Shown: in pieces, positions 38,269 through 47,356 of the stretch
Numbering within the stretch: position 1 is the first letter of the stretch
How the letters are laid out: every line of letters starts with the position of its first letter
Assembly: GCF_002934455.1 (NCBI RefSeq)
Contig: NZ_PTIR01000006.1
Span: forward strand, 186,001-250,000
Direction: 5' to 3'
Length of the DNA stretch: 64,000 nucleotides
From: Trinickia symbiotica
GTDB taxonomy: Bacteria; Pseudomonadota; Gammaproteobacteria; Burkholderiales; Burkholderiaceae
Notes under the pieces: model-generated
The model's input: only the letters and a program-made list of their open reading frames with translations
The model's database searches: none
What the model was told of the DNA's origin: nothing
Position numbers and translations under genes: made by a program

Positions 38269-38444
38269 TGGCCGGCACGTCGGGCTGTCCCGCGGGGCTT
38301 GCCAGGGCGCCCGCTGGCCTGAGCTTCGTTTCCGAATGCTTCGTCGAACCGGGTCGGCACGGCTTGCCGAGCGCACGAGGCTGCGGTTAATGTCCTGAAA
38401 GCGAGACTCGGGCAAAACGGGGCATCCCGGAGGAGACAGCCGCC

Positions 38445-40100
38445 ATGACCAAGCCAGTGCTGGGCCGGATGATGGATGTGCCGCTCAACGTTTCGATGCT
38501 GCTCAGGCATGCCGCGCGCTATGCGGCCGACACCGAGATCGTTTCGCGCCGCATCGAAGGCGATATTCATCGCTACACCTATCGCGATTGCGAAAAGCGC
38601 GCGAAACAGCTTGCTCAGGCGTTGACGAAGCTCGGTGTCGGACAGGGCGAGCGCGTTGGGACGTTGGCATGGAACGGCTACCGGCACCTCGAGGCGTACT
38701 ACGGGACTACGGGCATCGGGATCGTCTGTCATACGATCAATCCGCGGCTTTTTCTCGAGCAGATCGTCTACATCGTCAATCACGCCGACGATCGCTATAT
38801 CTTTTTCGATACGACTTTCACTGCGCTCGTCGAGAAGCTCGCGCCGCTGTGCCCGAACGTGAAGGGATGGATCGCGCTTGGGGATGCGCAGCCGCGACCG
38901 CCGACGATCGCGGCGCCGGTCCTTTACTATGAAACGCTGCTCGAGGCCGAGAACGGCGAGCTCGACTGGCCCCAGCTCGACGAGCAAATTGCATCTAACC
39001 TCTGCTACACCTCGGGCACGACGGGACATCCGAGGGGCGCGCTCTACTCGCAGCGCTCGACTGTCCTGCACGCATACGGGGCCGCGTTGCCTGATTCGAT
39101 GGGGATTTCCGCGCGCGACGCGGTGCTGCCCGTCGTTCCGATGTTCCACGTCAACGCGTGGGGCATCCCGCATGCGGCGCCGCTCGCCGGGGCCAAGCTC
39201 GTATTGCCGGGCAAGGACCTCGACGGTCGGTCGCTCTACGAGCTGATGGAAGCCGAGGGTGTCACGCTCTCGGCCGGCGTGCCGACCGTCTGGATGGGAC
39301 TGCTCGCCTATGTACGCGAGGCAGGCGTTCGCTTCACGTCACTCGAGCGAACCGTCATCGGCGGCTCGTCGTGCCCGCCCGCCATGCTGCGTGCGTTCGA
39401 GGACGACTACGGCGTCCGTGTCATCCATGCCTGGGGCATGACGGAGATGTCGCCGCTCGGCTCGCTCGCGCGGCTCAACTGGGAGCAGGAGCGGCGCGCG
39501 CCCGAAGCGCGTCGCCATCTGCTCGAGAAGCAGGGCAGACCGATTTGCGGCGTCGATATGAAGATCGTCGGCGCCGACGGTAACGAGATGCGTCGCGACG
39601 GCGTCGCCTTCGGCGAGCTTCACGTGCGCGGGCCATGGGTCATCGGCAAATATTTCGGCAGCGAAGAATCGGCGCTCGTTCACGGCTGGTTCCCCACGGG
39701 CGACGTCGCAACGATCGATAGCGACGGCTTCCTGCAAATCACCGATCGCAGCAAGGACGTCATCAAGTCCGGCGGTGAGTGGATCAGTTCGAGCGACGTC
39801 GAGAACGTCGCCGTCGCCCATCCCGATGTCGCCGAGGCCGCCTGCATCGCATGTCCCCATCCGAAATGGGGCGAGCGGCCGCTCCTCGTCGTCGTCAGAC
39901 GGCCGACGGGCCAGGGCCTGACACGCGAGGCGCTGCTCGCCTTTTACGAAGGCAAGGTGGCGAAATGGTGGATGCCCGACGATGTCGTATTCGTCGATGA
40001 GCTGCCGCACACGGCGACGGGCAAACTGATGAAAATAAAGCTGCGCGAGATGTTTCGCGATCACGTCTTGCCGACGGCCGGCGGCGACCGCCCGAGCTGA
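38445..40100 (+). CDS. Acyl-CoA synthetase, DmdB-like (AMP-forming)
   Basis: A 551-aa cytoplasmic adenylate-forming enzyme. A strong ribosome site (GGAGGAGA) precedes the ATG. The adenylation motif is [19 protein letters not shown]; further core motifs are [52 protein letters not shown] and the C-terminal lysine in [15 protein letters not shown]. The N terminus ([20 protein letters not shown], then [19 protein letters not shown]) matches the group that includes 3-methylmercaptopropionyl-CoA ligase and medium/long-chain acyl-CoA ligases. The fatty or methylthio acid used is not predictable. It lies 176 nt after the SARP-like regulator, which could control it, though that is only positional. 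Confidence 0.88.
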   Translation: MTKPVLGRMMDVPLNVSMLLRHAARYAADTEIVSRRIEGDIHRYTYRDCEKRAKQLAQALTKLGVGQGERVGTLAWNGYRHLEAYYGTTGIGIVCHTINPRLFLEQIVYIVNHADDRYIFFDTTFTALVEKLAPLCPNVKGWIALGDAQPRPPTIAAPVLYYETLLEAENGELDWPQLDEQIASNLCYTSGTTGHPRGALYSQRSTVLHAYGAALPDSMGISARDAVLPVVPMFHVNAWGIPHAAPLAGAKLVLPGKDLDGRSLYELMEAEGVTLSAGVPTVWMGLLAYVREAGVRFTSLERTVIGGSSCPPAMLRAFEDDYGVRVIHAWGMTEMSPLGSLARLNWEQERRAPEARRHLLEKQGRPICGVDMKIVGADGNEMRRDGVAFGELHVRGPWVIGKYFGSEESALVHGWFPTGDVATIDSDGFLQITDRSKDVIKSGGEWISSSDVENVAVAHPDVAEAACIACPHPKWGERPLLVVVRRPTGQGLTREALLAFYEGKVAKWWMPDDVVFVDELPHTATGKLMKIKLREMFRDHVLPTAGGDRPS

Positions 40101-40136
40101 GCGCGCGATGCCATTTCAACCTGTTCGAGGCTCATC

Positions 40137-40760
40137 ATGAAAGGATCGACCGACGTACTCGTCATCGTCGACGTACAAAACGACTTTATGCCGGGCGGTG
40201 CGCTCGCCGTCGCGCGCGGGGACGAAGTGGTGCCGGTCGTCAACGCGCTTGCCGGCCGCTTCGAACACGTCGTGTTTACGCAGGACTGGCACCCGCTCGA
40301 CCATGTGTCGTTCGCGGCCAACCATCCGGGGCGCCAGCCATTCGAAACGGTACGGCTGCCCTACGGCGAGCAGGTGCTCTGGCCCACGCACTGCGTGCAG
40401 GGCACGCCGGGCGCGGAGATGCATGCGGAGCTGAAGGCGGCGCACGCGCGGCTCGTCATCCGCAAAGGCTACCGCCGCGACATCGACAGCTACTCGGGAT
40501 TCGTCGAAGCGGATCGAAAGACGCCGACCGGCTTGGCCGGCTACCTGCGCGAGTCGGGCGTCAGGCGAGTATGGTGCTGCGGTCTCGCGACCGACTATTG
40601 CGTCGCGTGGACCGCACTCGACGCGCGCGCGGCCGGCTTCGACGCCGTCGTCGTCGAGGATGCCTGCCGGGCCATCGACCTCGACGGCTCCCTCGGGCGG
40701 GCCTGGCGCGATATGGAGGCGGCAGGCGTGGAGCGCACACGCGCCGACGAAGTGCGCTGA
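40137..40760 (+). CDS. pncA: Nicotinamidase
   Basis: A 207-aa cytoplasmic isochorismatase-fold enzyme that deamidates nicotinamide to nicotinate in NAD salvage. The catalytic triad is visible: Asp in IVDVQNDFMPGG, Lys in LVIRKGYRRDID and Cys in GLATDYCVAWTALDA. Metal ligands are in FTQDWHPLDHVSF, and WPTHCVQGTPGAEMH is the family's substrate-pocket block. Length matches bacterial PncA (~200-215 aa). It is 36 nt after the acyl-CoA ligase stop and could share its transcript, without an obvious metabolic link. Confidence 0.95.
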   Translation: MKGSTDVLVIVDVQNDFMPGGALAVARGDEVVPVVNALAGRFEHVVFTQDWHPLDHVSFAANHPGRQPFETVRLPYGEQVLWPTHCVQGTPGAEMHAELKAAHARLVIRKGYRRDIDSYSGFVEADRKTPTGLAGYLRESGVRRVWCCGLATDYCVAWTALDARAAGFDAVVVEDACRAIDLDGSLGRAWRDMEAAGVERTRADEVR

Positions 40761-40913
40761 GGCGGGAGCGAGCGCGAACGGCGTACGTTGCCGCTTCTTC
40801 TGAATTTTCGTCCGAGCTTTCGTCCGAGAAATCCGGCGGCAGCGAATTTTGCACGATGGAACGTGTAGCGTCGACAGGTTGACTAGGACTCATCCCGTTG
40901 CCGTTAACCACCG

Positions 40914-42104
40914 ATGCCGAAAATTCACCGCCGTACGCTCGTCGCCATATCGGGCGCAGCATTTCTGACCGCAGCCGCGGTTCTCTATCACTTCTATTTC
41001 GCAAAGGACGACCCGCCCAACTATCTGACGGCGCAAGTCGAGCGCGCGGACATCGAGGACGCCGTGCTTGCCACGGGCATGTTACGGGCTCTCAAGGAGG
41101 TCGATGTCGGGGCGCAGGTTTCCGGCCAACTGAAGACACTCGAGGTCGCACTCGGCGACAAAGTGACGAAAGGGCAGACGCTCGCCCAGATCGATCCAAC
41201 GTTGCCGCAATACGCGCTGCAGCAGGCGCGAGTCAATGAAGACGACTTGCGAGCCGAGCGGCAAGCCGCGTTGGCACGGCTGCGGGAAGCGGAACTGGCG
41301 GATGAGCGCGAGCAGCAGTTGTTGCTCGCCGAAGCGACCTCGCGCGAAGCAGCGGCCACGGCCGCCGCGGCGCTCGCCGTCAGGCGCGCCGAGCTCGCCT
41401 CGCTCGACGCTAAGCTCAAGAAGGCACGCATCGAAGTCGAAAAGGCAATGGCGAGCGTTGCTTATACACGCATCGTTGCGCCGATGGACGGTGAAGTCGT
41501 CGCGCTGGTGACCCAGGAGGGGCAGACCGTCATCGCCGAGCAGCAGGCGCCCGTCATCCTCAAGCTCGCGGACCTCGACACGATGACGGTCAAGGCACAG
41601 ATTTCGGAAGCCGATGTCGTGCGCGTCGCGCCCGGTCAGCCAGCCTATTTCACGATTCTCGGCGATCCCGACACGCGATACGAAGGCAAGCTGCGCGCGG
41701 TCGAGCCGGCCCCCCATGACTTCGCGGATGTGCACAGCGGCGGTCCGGGCGGCAAGGACAAGAGCTCGCGGCCGAATACGGCCGTCTTCTACAACGCGCT
41801 GTTCGAAGTGCCGAATCCGGACCATCGGCTGCGCATCTCGATGACGGCGCAGGTGAGCGTCGTCCTCGGGAAGGCGTCGCGTGCGCTAGCCATTCCGGCC
41901 TCCGCGCTCGGCGCCAAGGCGAGCGATGGCAGTCACAGCGTGCGCGTCCTGGCGAACGACGGCCGCGTGGAGACGCGCAACGTCCGCATTGGCATCAACA
42001 ACAACGTGAAAGCCGAAGTATTCGCTGGCTTGAGCGAAGGGGAGCGCGTCATCGTCGGTACGGCCGGGAAATCGAGCGACGCGCCCCTGGACGCGGGAGC
42101 CTGA
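40914..42104 (+). CDS. macA: Efflux periplasmic adaptor subunit (MacA-like)
   Basis: A 396-aa membrane-fusion protein. One N-terminal membrane segment (TLVAISGAAFLTAAAVLYHF) anchors it in the inner membrane. The lipoyl halves (VDVGAQVSGQLKTLEVALGD and TRIVAPMDGEVVALVTQEGQ) flank a coiled-coil hairpin rich in Ala/Glu/Leu (~110-190). Beta-barrel and membrane-proximal domains follow (LADLDTMTVKAQISEADV, LAIPASALGAKASDGS). It links MacB to the outer-membrane channel. The macB start is 2 nt after its stop and a TolC-like gene follows, giving a complete tripartite exporter in one operon. The cargo (macrolide, lipopeptide, siderophore or toxin) cannot be told. Confidence 0.93.
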   Translation: MPKIHRRTLVAISGAAFLTAAAVLYHFYFAKDDPPNYLTAQVERADIEDAVLATGMLRALKEVDVGAQVSGQLKTLEVALGDKVTKGQTLAQIDPTLPQYALQQARVNEDDLRAERQAALARLREAELADEREQQLLLAEATSREAAATAAAALAVRRAELASLDAKLKKARIEVEKAMASVAYTRIVAPMDGEVVALVTQEGQTVIAEQQAPVILKLADLDTMTVKAQISEADVVRVAPGQPAYFTILGDPDTRYEGKLRAVEPAPHDFADVHSGGPGGKDKSSRPNTAVFYNALFEVPNPDHRLRISMTAQVSVVLGKASRALAIPASALGAKASDGSHSVRVLANDGRVETRNVRIGINNNVKAEVFAGLSEGERVIVGTAGKSSDAPLDAGA

Positions 42105-42106
42105 CG

Positions 42107-44122
42107 ATGCGCGAGCCGCTCATCGAGCTTACCGGCGTCACGCGGCGCTTTCGTGCCGGCGATGAAGAAACCACGGTGCTGCGCGATGTCGATCTTACGA
42201 TCGAATCGGGCGAATTCGTCGCGATCGTCGGTGCCTCGGGCTCCGGCAAGTCGACGCTGATGAACATCCTCGGCTGCCTCGATCGGCCGAGCGCGGGCTC
42301 CTACAAGGTCGGCGGCGTGGACACCGGCACGCTCTCGCATGACGACCTGGCCCGGCTGCGCCGCGAGCGTTTCGGCTTCATCTTCCAGCGCTACCATCTG
42401 CTGCCGCGCGCCAACGCGATCGCCAATGTGGAAATGCCGGCGATCTACGTCGGCATGGCTCGCGAGGCTCGGCGCGAGCGCGCCCGGGCATTGCTCGCGC
42501 GGCTCGGGCTTGCGGAGCGCGGCTCGCACCGCCCGGCCGAACTTTCGGGTGGCCAGCAGCAGCGCGTCGGCATTGCACGCGCCCTGATGAACGGCGGCGA
42601 CGTAATTCTTGCCGACGAGCCGACGGGCGCCCTCGATAGCGCGAGCGGCGATGAGGTCATCGCGATCTTGCGCGAGCTCAACGCGCTCGGTCACACGGTG
42701 ATCGTCGTCACGCACGACCCCCACGTGGCGAGCCACGCGAGCCGCATCGTCGAAATCAGCGATGGCGCCGTCACAGCGGATGGCGCGAACGTCCCGTCGG
42801 CCGCGGCACCGCCGAAAGGGCGGACGTACCAAGGCGGGACGGCTCCACATGACGACGCGACGGCCGCGGCGGCGCGCGCCGTGCCGACGAGCGAACGGCT
42901 CGGACGAGGGCGGACCGGCGCGCTGGCCCGTTTCGCCGAGGCTGCCGCGATGGCTTGCTCGGCGCTCCTCGCTCATCGTTTGCGCACGCTGCTGACGATG
43001 CTCGGGATCGTCATCGGCATTACTTCCGTCGTCTCGATCGTCGCGGCGGGCGAGGGCGCGAAACGCTACATGCTCGAAGAGATCAGCCGGATGGGTGCGA
43101 ACACGATCAGCGTCTATCCCGGAAGAGACTGGGGCGACAGCCTCGCCGAATCGATCCAGACGCTCGTTGCGGCCGACGCGAACGCGTTGCGCGAAGAGCC
43201 GTACGTCGATAGCGTCACCCCGCTCACGAGCCGCTCGATGCTGTTGCGATATGGCAACGTCGACGTCAACGCGCGCGTCTCGGGCGTCAGCGAAAGCAAC
43301 TTCCGTGTAAGCGGCGACGAATTGGCGGCCGGCATAGCGTTCGGCGCCGAGGAAGTCCGTCGCTACGCACAAGTCGTCGTCATCGATAGCAATACCCGTC
43401 GGAAGCTCTTCGGCGAGCACGTCGATCCGCTCGGGAAGGTGGTACTGATCGATAACGTGCCGTGCGTCGTCATCGGCGTCCGGGCGAACATGCGCGGGTC
43501 GTTCTTTATCGACAACACCACGCTCAACGTCTGGGTGCCTTACACGACGGCGAGCGCGCGGCTCTTCGGGCAACGCCACGTCGAGGGGATCGTCGTGAGA
43601 GTTCGCGCGGGGCAACCGAGCGAAGCGGCCGAGCAGAGCATCACCGAGCTGCTGACGCGGCGGCATGGCCGCAAGGACTTTTTCACCTACAACCTCGACA
43701 GCGTCATCAAGACGATGAACAAGACCGGCCAGGCGCTGACGCTGCTGCTGTCGCTGATTGCGGTCGTATCGCTGGTGGTGGGCGGCATAGGTGTAATGAA
43801 CATCATGCTCGTATCGGTGACCGAGCGCACGCGCGAAATCGGCATTCGCATGGCGGTCGGTGCGCGGCGTGGCGACGTGATGTGTCAGTTTCTCGTCGAG
43901 GCCGTTCTCGTCTGCCTGATGGGAGGCGCGATCGGCATTGCCTTGTCGTTCGGCGCGAGCTTCGTGCTCGAAGCGTTCGTCGACAACTGGCGAATGGTGT
44001 TTTCGGCGAACACGCTCGTCGCGGCCGTCGTCTCGTCGACGCTCGTCGGCGTGGTGTTCGGCTTTGCGCCCGCGCGCAATGCGGCGCGACTCGATCCGGT
44101 GGTCGCGCTGGCGCGCGATTGA
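42107..44122 (+). CDS. macB: MacB-type ABC exporter, fused ATPase and permease
   Basis: A 671-aa inner-membrane protein. The N-terminal ATPase has Walker [11 protein letters not shown]-loop [20 protein letters not shown], signature [15 protein letters not shown], Walker [14 protein letters not shown] and H-loop [16 protein letters not shown] ~60-aa Ala/Gly-rich linker leads to the first membrane helix ([20 protein letters not shown]). The large periplasmic MacB-PCD domain ([20 protein letters not shown] onward) follows. Three FtsX-type helices close the protein, ending [20 protein letters not shown]. MacB drives periplasm-to-outside transport by mechanotransmission with MacA and a TolC channel, both encoded beside it. 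Confidence 0.96.
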   Translation: MREPLIELTGVTRRFRAGDEETTVLRDVDLTIESGEFVAIVGASGSGKSTLMNILGCLDRPSAGSYKVGGVDTGTLSHDDLARLRRERFGFIFQRYHLLPRANAIANVEMPAIYVGMAREARRERARALLARLGLAERGSHRPAELSGGQQQRVGIARALMNGGDVILADEPTGALDSASGDEVIAILRELNALGHTVIVVTHDPHVASHASRIVEISDGAVTADGANVPSAAAPPKGRTYQGGTAPHDDATAAAARAVPTSERLGRGRTGALARFAEAAAMACSALLAHRLRTLLTMLGIVIGITSVVSIVAAGEGAKRYMLEEISRMGANTISVYPGRDWGDSLAESIQTLVAADANALREEPYVDSVTPLTSRSMLLRYGNVDVNARVSGVSESNFRVSGDELAAGIAFGAEEVRRYAQVVVIDSNTRRKLFGEHVDPLGKVVLIDNVPCVVIGVRANMRGSFFIDNTTLNVWVPYTTASARLFGQRHVEGIVVRVRAGQPSEAAEQSITELLTRRHGRKDFFTYNLDSVIKTMNKTGQALTLLLSLIAVVSLVVGGIGVMNIMLVSVTERTREIGIRMAVGARRGDVMCQFLVEAVLVCLMGGAIGIALSFGASFVLEAFVDNWRMVFSANTLVAAVVSSTLVGVVFGFAPARNAARLDPVVALARD

Positions 44123-44134
44123 TGAGAACAACGA

Positions 44135-45544
44135 ATGCATCGGGCACTCAAGATGAAATCCAAGCGACACGACATCCGCGTCCATGCCAGACGCCTCATT
44201 GGCGCGGTTTGCGTTAGTGCGCTGCTCACAGGCTGCATCTCGCCGAGCGGCGGTCGACTCCCCCCGGCCGTCGCGGTGCCGAGTCAATGGCTCGCCGCCT
44301 CTGACCGAGCCGCGGCACCGGCGGCTCGTCGCTGGTGGGTGGCGTTCGAGGACGCGACACTGACGGAGCTGATCGACGAAGCGTTTGCGACGAACAACGA
44401 TCTGGCCATTGCCGCGATTCGCGTTCACCGGGCGCGGCTGCGAGCGGGACTCATCGCTACGAATGGGCTGCCGAGCGCGGAAGCGAACGCCGGCATCAAT
44501 GTCTCGCGAGAGTTCGATTCGGCCGGAACGCGCCGTTTCGCCTATGTGAACGCGTCGCTTTCGTACGAAGCGGATCTTTGGGGCAAGCTCGCCGCGCAAC
44601 GTAGCGAGGCCGCGTGGAAGGCGCGGGCGAGCGAAGCTGACCGCGAAGCGGCCGCGCTCGCGCTGATCGGTACGACGGCGAAGCTCTATTGGCAGATCGG
44701 CAATTTGAACGAGCTGCTCGCACGAGGCGAAGCAAGCATCGCCGATGCGGAGCGAATGGTCGAGCTTGCCAAGGCGCGCCATCGAGCCGGCGCGGCATCG
44801 GCACTCGACGTCGCTGAAGCGGAGCAGCAGGCGGCGCAGCAGCGCGCCGAACAATCGGGACTGCGGATGGAACGCGAAGCGAAGCGCAACGCACTCGCTG
44901 TTCTCTTCGATCGCGCGCCCGAGCAGCGCGCCGCCGAACCGATCGACCTCTCGACTGCCACGCTGCCGGCCGTGGGCGCAGGCTTGCCCTCGGACGTGCT
45001 GGCGCGCCGTCCCGACCTGCGCGCGGCCGAATCCCGTCTGCGGGCTTCGCTCGCCAACATCGACGTTGCGCGCGCCAGCTTTTATCCGAGCTTTGCGCTG
45101 ACAGGCGAGTTCGGCACGAGCAGCGAGGCACTCGTGCGCACGCTTCAGAGCCCTGTCGCAGCGCTCGGGATCGGCCTTACGTTGCCATTCGTGCAATGGA
45201 AAACGAAGCAGCTGGAGCTTCGAGTGGCGAGCAGTGAATACGACGAAGCGGCCGCCGATTTCCGGCAAAAGCTTCACCGAGCCCTCGCCGATGTCGAAGA
45301 TGCACTCTCGGCGCGGACTCAACTCGATGCGCAAGCCGTGGAGCGCGAGCGCGCGGTCGTCGAAGCGCAGCGGGCGGCGATGCTCGCGCAGACTCGCTTC
45401 CGCGCCGGCAAGACGAGTCTTGCGCCGTGGATCGAGGCGCAACGCGCGCTGCGCCATTCGATGACGGCGAGCACGACGAACCGCCTGGCGAGGCTCGAGA
45501 ACCGCATGGACCTCTATCTCGCGCTTGGCGGCGGGGAAGGTTGA
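44135..45544 (+). CDS. Outer-membrane efflux lipoprotein, TolC/NodT family
   Basis: A 469-aa outer-membrane factor. A signal peptide with lipobox LLTGC (~residue 25-29) marks lipid attachment. Two OEP repeats follow: WWVAFEDATLTELIDEAFAT, NDLAIAAIRVHRARLRAGL, SLSYEADLWGKLAAQRSEA, GLPSDVLARRPDLRAAESRL, DVARASFYPSFALTGEFGTS and LRVASSEYDEAAADFRQKL. These are the helical-barrel hallmarks of NodT/CusC-type channels. It starts 12 nt after macB and completes the tripartite pump. The ATG at 44153 (MKSKRHDIR...) is an equally good start. Downstream is a toxin-antitoxin-like pair. Confidence 0.93.
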   Translation: MHRALKMKSKRHDIRVHARRLIGAVCVSALLTGCISPSGGRLPPAVAVPSQWLAASDRAAAPAARRWWVAFEDATLTELIDEAFATNNDLAIAAIRVHRARLRAGLIATNGLPSAEANAGINVSREFDSAGTRRFAYVNASLSYEADLWGKLAAQRSEAAWKARASEADREAAALALIGTTAKLYWQIGNLNELLARGEASIADAERMVELAKARHRAGAASALDVAEAEQQAAQQRAEQSGLRMEREAKRNALAVLFDRAPEQRAAEPIDLSTATLPAVGAGLPSDVLARRPDLRAAESRLRASLANIDVARASFYPSFALTGEFGTSSEALVRTLQSPVAALGIGLTLPFVQWKTKQLELRVASSEYDEAAADFRQKLHRALADVEDALSARTQLDAQAVERERAVVEAQRAAMLAQTRFRAGKTSLAPWIEAQRALRHSMTASTTNRLARLENRMDLYLALGGGEG

Positions 45545-45601
45545 AACAATGGAGCGGACCCTATGTTCATGCGTTTTCCAAACGCCAGATTCGCGCCAAG
45601 T

Positions 45602-45620
45602 GTTGACATGGTTGACAACA
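45602..45620. promoter_or_regulatory. Tandem GTTGACA boxes before the TumE/TumA-like pair
   Basis: GTTGACA occurs at 45602-45608 and 45611-45617 (9-nt period). The second copy continues as GTTG-A-CAAC, an odd palindrome. The site is ~20 nt before the toxin-like ATG, where autorepressed toxin-antitoxin operons carry operators. A -10 box is not convincing. Confidence 0.4.
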
Positions 45621-45639
45621 TATCTGATGTGGTGCCAAG

Positions 45640-45927
45640 ATGAAGGCTGTTCTACTGACGAGGGATCGCATCGCGCTCGGCCCAGATTCGTTCGTCGCGT
45701 CGGTGCTATGGCATGTTCCACTACCTGTTCTGGGAAGCTTGCACCAGTACAAATACAGTCTTGCCTACGTGGTTCGGGGCATATGCGAGGTTCGGTACGA
45801 TAACGAGCGAGGAAAGGGCGATCATCGGCACATCGGGCATATCGAAAGTCCATACACTTTCACGACGATCGAGCAGTTGATTGCCGACTTCTGGTCGGAT
45901 GTGAAGGGCTGGAGGGAACGAGAATGA
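45640..45927 (+). CDS. TumE-like toxin (DUF6516 family)
   Basis: A 95-aa small protein. Its sequence follows the TumE/DUF6516 pattern: a short N-terminal strand (AVLLTRDRIALGPDSFVASV), VLWHVPLPVLGSLHQYKYSL, then the signature RYDNERGKGDHRHIG and YTFTTIEQLIADFWSDVKGW. The RYDNERGKGDHRH block holds the likely catalytic or RNA-binding charged residues. TumE toxins pair with small HTH antitoxins (TumA); here an HTH gene overlaps the stop by 4 nt (ATGA), as in many type II toxin-antitoxin operons. Toxic activity has not been shown for this protein; the call rests on family pattern and pairing. Confidence 0.75.
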   Translation: MKAVLLTRDRIALGPDSFVASVLWHVPLPVLGSLHQYKYSLAYVVRGICEVRYDNERGKGDHRHIGHIESPYTFTTIEQLIADFWSDVKGWRERE

Positions 45928-46268
45928 GAACGGTAACGCTTGGCGTGTTGTCGCAAGACGACTTCTCGAAGCGCTTCATCGCGGCATCGAAGGGAGAACA
46001 GCAGGGCGAATACATCGGCTTTGCCACGCCCGCGCTCCTGTTTCAGACGATGACGCAACTTCGCTGGGAAATTCTCGAGGCTATGACGGGCGCCGGCCCG
46101 CTCGGTCTGCGCGAGATAGCCCGGCGAGTCGGGCGCGACGTGCGCCGCGTGAGCGACGACGTCCACGCCTTGCTGAATGCTGGTGTTATCGACCGTAGCG
46201 AAGACGGCGCTTTCGAGTTTCCGTACGATGCCGTTCATGTCGACTTCACCCTGAAAGCTGCGGCGTAG
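45924..46268 (+). CDS. TumA-like antitoxin / HTH DNA-binding protein
   Basis: A 114-aa protein with a winged-helix MarR/ArsR-like centre: LLFQTMTQLRWEILEAMTGA, GPLGLREIARRVGRDVRRVS, DDVHALLNAGVIDRSEDGAF, then a short acidic/aromatic tail EFPYDAVHVDFTLKAAA. This layout matches the HVO_A0114-type predicted DNA-binding proteins paired with TumE toxins. The C-terminal tail is the likely toxin-neutralising part and the HTH the likely autorepressor, perhaps at the GTTGACA boxes upstream. Translationally coupled to the toxin-like gene by a 4-nt overlap. No other partner gene is nearby. Confidence 0.75.
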   Translation: MRTVTLGVLSQDDFSKRFIAASKGEQQGEYIGFATPALLFQTMTQLRWEILEAMTGAGPLGLREIARRVGRDVRRVSDDVHALLNAGVIDRSEDGAFEFPYDAVHVDFTLKAAA

Positions 46269-46506
46269 CCCCGCACTCATCTGCGCTCGGACAGGGGCGG
46301 AAATTTTCAGACGCTTATCCTTACTTTGCCAGCGCGCACGCTCGGCCACGAGGTCCGCGGGCTTCCTGTAAACTGAGCCGCGGACTATACCGCGACCCTT
46401 TACCGTATAGGCGCACTTTGCCAGCTAGCTCATCGAGGACCGCCAATGCCCCGGCGGCGCCCCGCAGCACCTTTTTCCAAAAACCTTCAACTGAGGTCGA
46501 CCAACC

Positions 46507-46809
46507 GTGATTAGACACATCGTGATGTGGAAGCTGAAAGAAACGGCCGAAGGGGCGACGCGCGCCGAAAACGCGCGCAAGCTCAAGGAAAAGCTCGAGG
46601 GATGCCGGGACATCGTCCCTGGCATCGTGCGCCTGGAGGTCGGCATCGCCGCGCCGGGGCTCGAATCGACTTACGATGTCGTCCTCGTGTCCGATTTCGC
46701 CGACAAGGCGGCGCTCGACGCCTATCAGGTCCACCCGACGCACGAAGCACTGAAGGCATTCGTCGGCAAAGTGCGCGAAACGCGCGAGTGCGTCGACTAC
46801 GAAATCTGA
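46507..46809 (+). CDS. Dabb (stress-responsive A/B barrel) family protein
   Basis: A 100-aa dimeric alpha-beta barrel protein. Hallmarks are the start VIRHIVMWKLK (read from GTG), VPGIVRLEVGIAAPG, YDVVLVSDFADKAALDAYQ and HPTHEALKAFV, all typical of the Dabb fold. The GTG start has GAGG upstream and begins exactly at the conserved strand, and no ATG is available. The family includes plant stress proteins and polyketide cyclases; the bacterial members mostly have no known reaction. The 238 nt upstream, after the TA pair, carry no gene that I can recognise. Confidence 0.88.
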   Translation: MIRHIVMWKLKETAEGATRAENARKLKEKLEGCRDIVPGIVRLEVGIAAPGLESTYDVVLVSDFADKAALDAYQVHPTHEALKAFVGKVRETRECVDYEI

Positions 46810-46832
46810 CCAGCCGCCCGGCGCGTACTGAA

Positions 46833-47321
46833 ATGTCCGAAAACCATTCCGCGAGTGCCGGCCCGCATCCGCAGGCAATCGAGAGCCCGTTCGTCGACCA
46901 CCTCGGGGTGCGCCTCGTCTCAGCCGCGGACGGCGTGAGCGAAGTCGTCCTCGCACTCGACGAATCGCATCTGAACACATGGCGGATCGCGCATGGCGGC
47001 GTCACGATGACGCTTGCCGACGCCGCACTCGCCACGGCGGCGCGCAGCCTCGCCGATGATGGTGTCGGCGTCGTCACCGTCGAAATGAAAATCAACTTCA
47101 TGCAGCCCGGGCGCGGCGAACTGCGTGCATACGGACGCGTGCTCCACCGCTCGACGACTATGGCCTACTGCGAAGGCGAAGTCCGTGACAGCGAGGGCCA
47201 TTTCGTCGCAAAAGCGCTCGGTACCTTCAAATACACGCGCCGGCTCGCGATCGGGCGCGACGTCGTCGAGCAGCGACGCCGCCGGACGCCCGCGGGCAAG
47301 CCGGGACCGAGCGACGCCTGA
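46833..47321 (+). CDS. PaaI-like hotdog-fold thioesterase
   Basis: A 162-aa acyl-CoA thioesterase-like protein. The hotdog core reads FVDHLGVRLVSAADGVSEVV, LNTWRIAHGGVTMTLADAAL (HGG with catalytic Asp in the family position) and VTVEMKINFMQPGRGELRAY, ending YCEGEVRDSEGHFVAKALGT. A basic tail (RRRTPAGKPGPSDA) is probably disordered. It starts 23 nt after the Dabb gene and precedes an SDR gene, so a small acyl or aromatic-CoA metabolism cluster is possible. The acyl substrate is not predictable. Confidence 0.87.
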   Translation: MSENHSASAGPHPQAIESPFVDHLGVRLVSAADGVSEVVLALDESHLNTWRIAHGGVTMTLADAALATAARSLADDGVGVVTVEMKINFMQPGRGELRAYGRVLHRSTTMAYCEGEVRDSEGHFVAKALGTFKYTRRLAIGRDVVEQRRRRTPAGKPGPSDA

Positions 47322-47356
47322 GCCGTTCGATCGGCCTCGACAAAGGGGAAGAGCGG

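Noticed and set aside
21735-38444. CRP-type sites (TGTGA-N6-TCACA) in the cyclase locus
   Set aside because: I looked in the gaps between these genes and found no convincing match, so control by CRP is not claimed.
41933-45853. A 1306-codon open frame on the minus strand opposite macB and the TolC-like gene
   Set aside because: It is Arg/Asp/His-rich with no family motifs, and it is antisense to three genes with clear motifs. Such frames are common opposite GC-rich genes.
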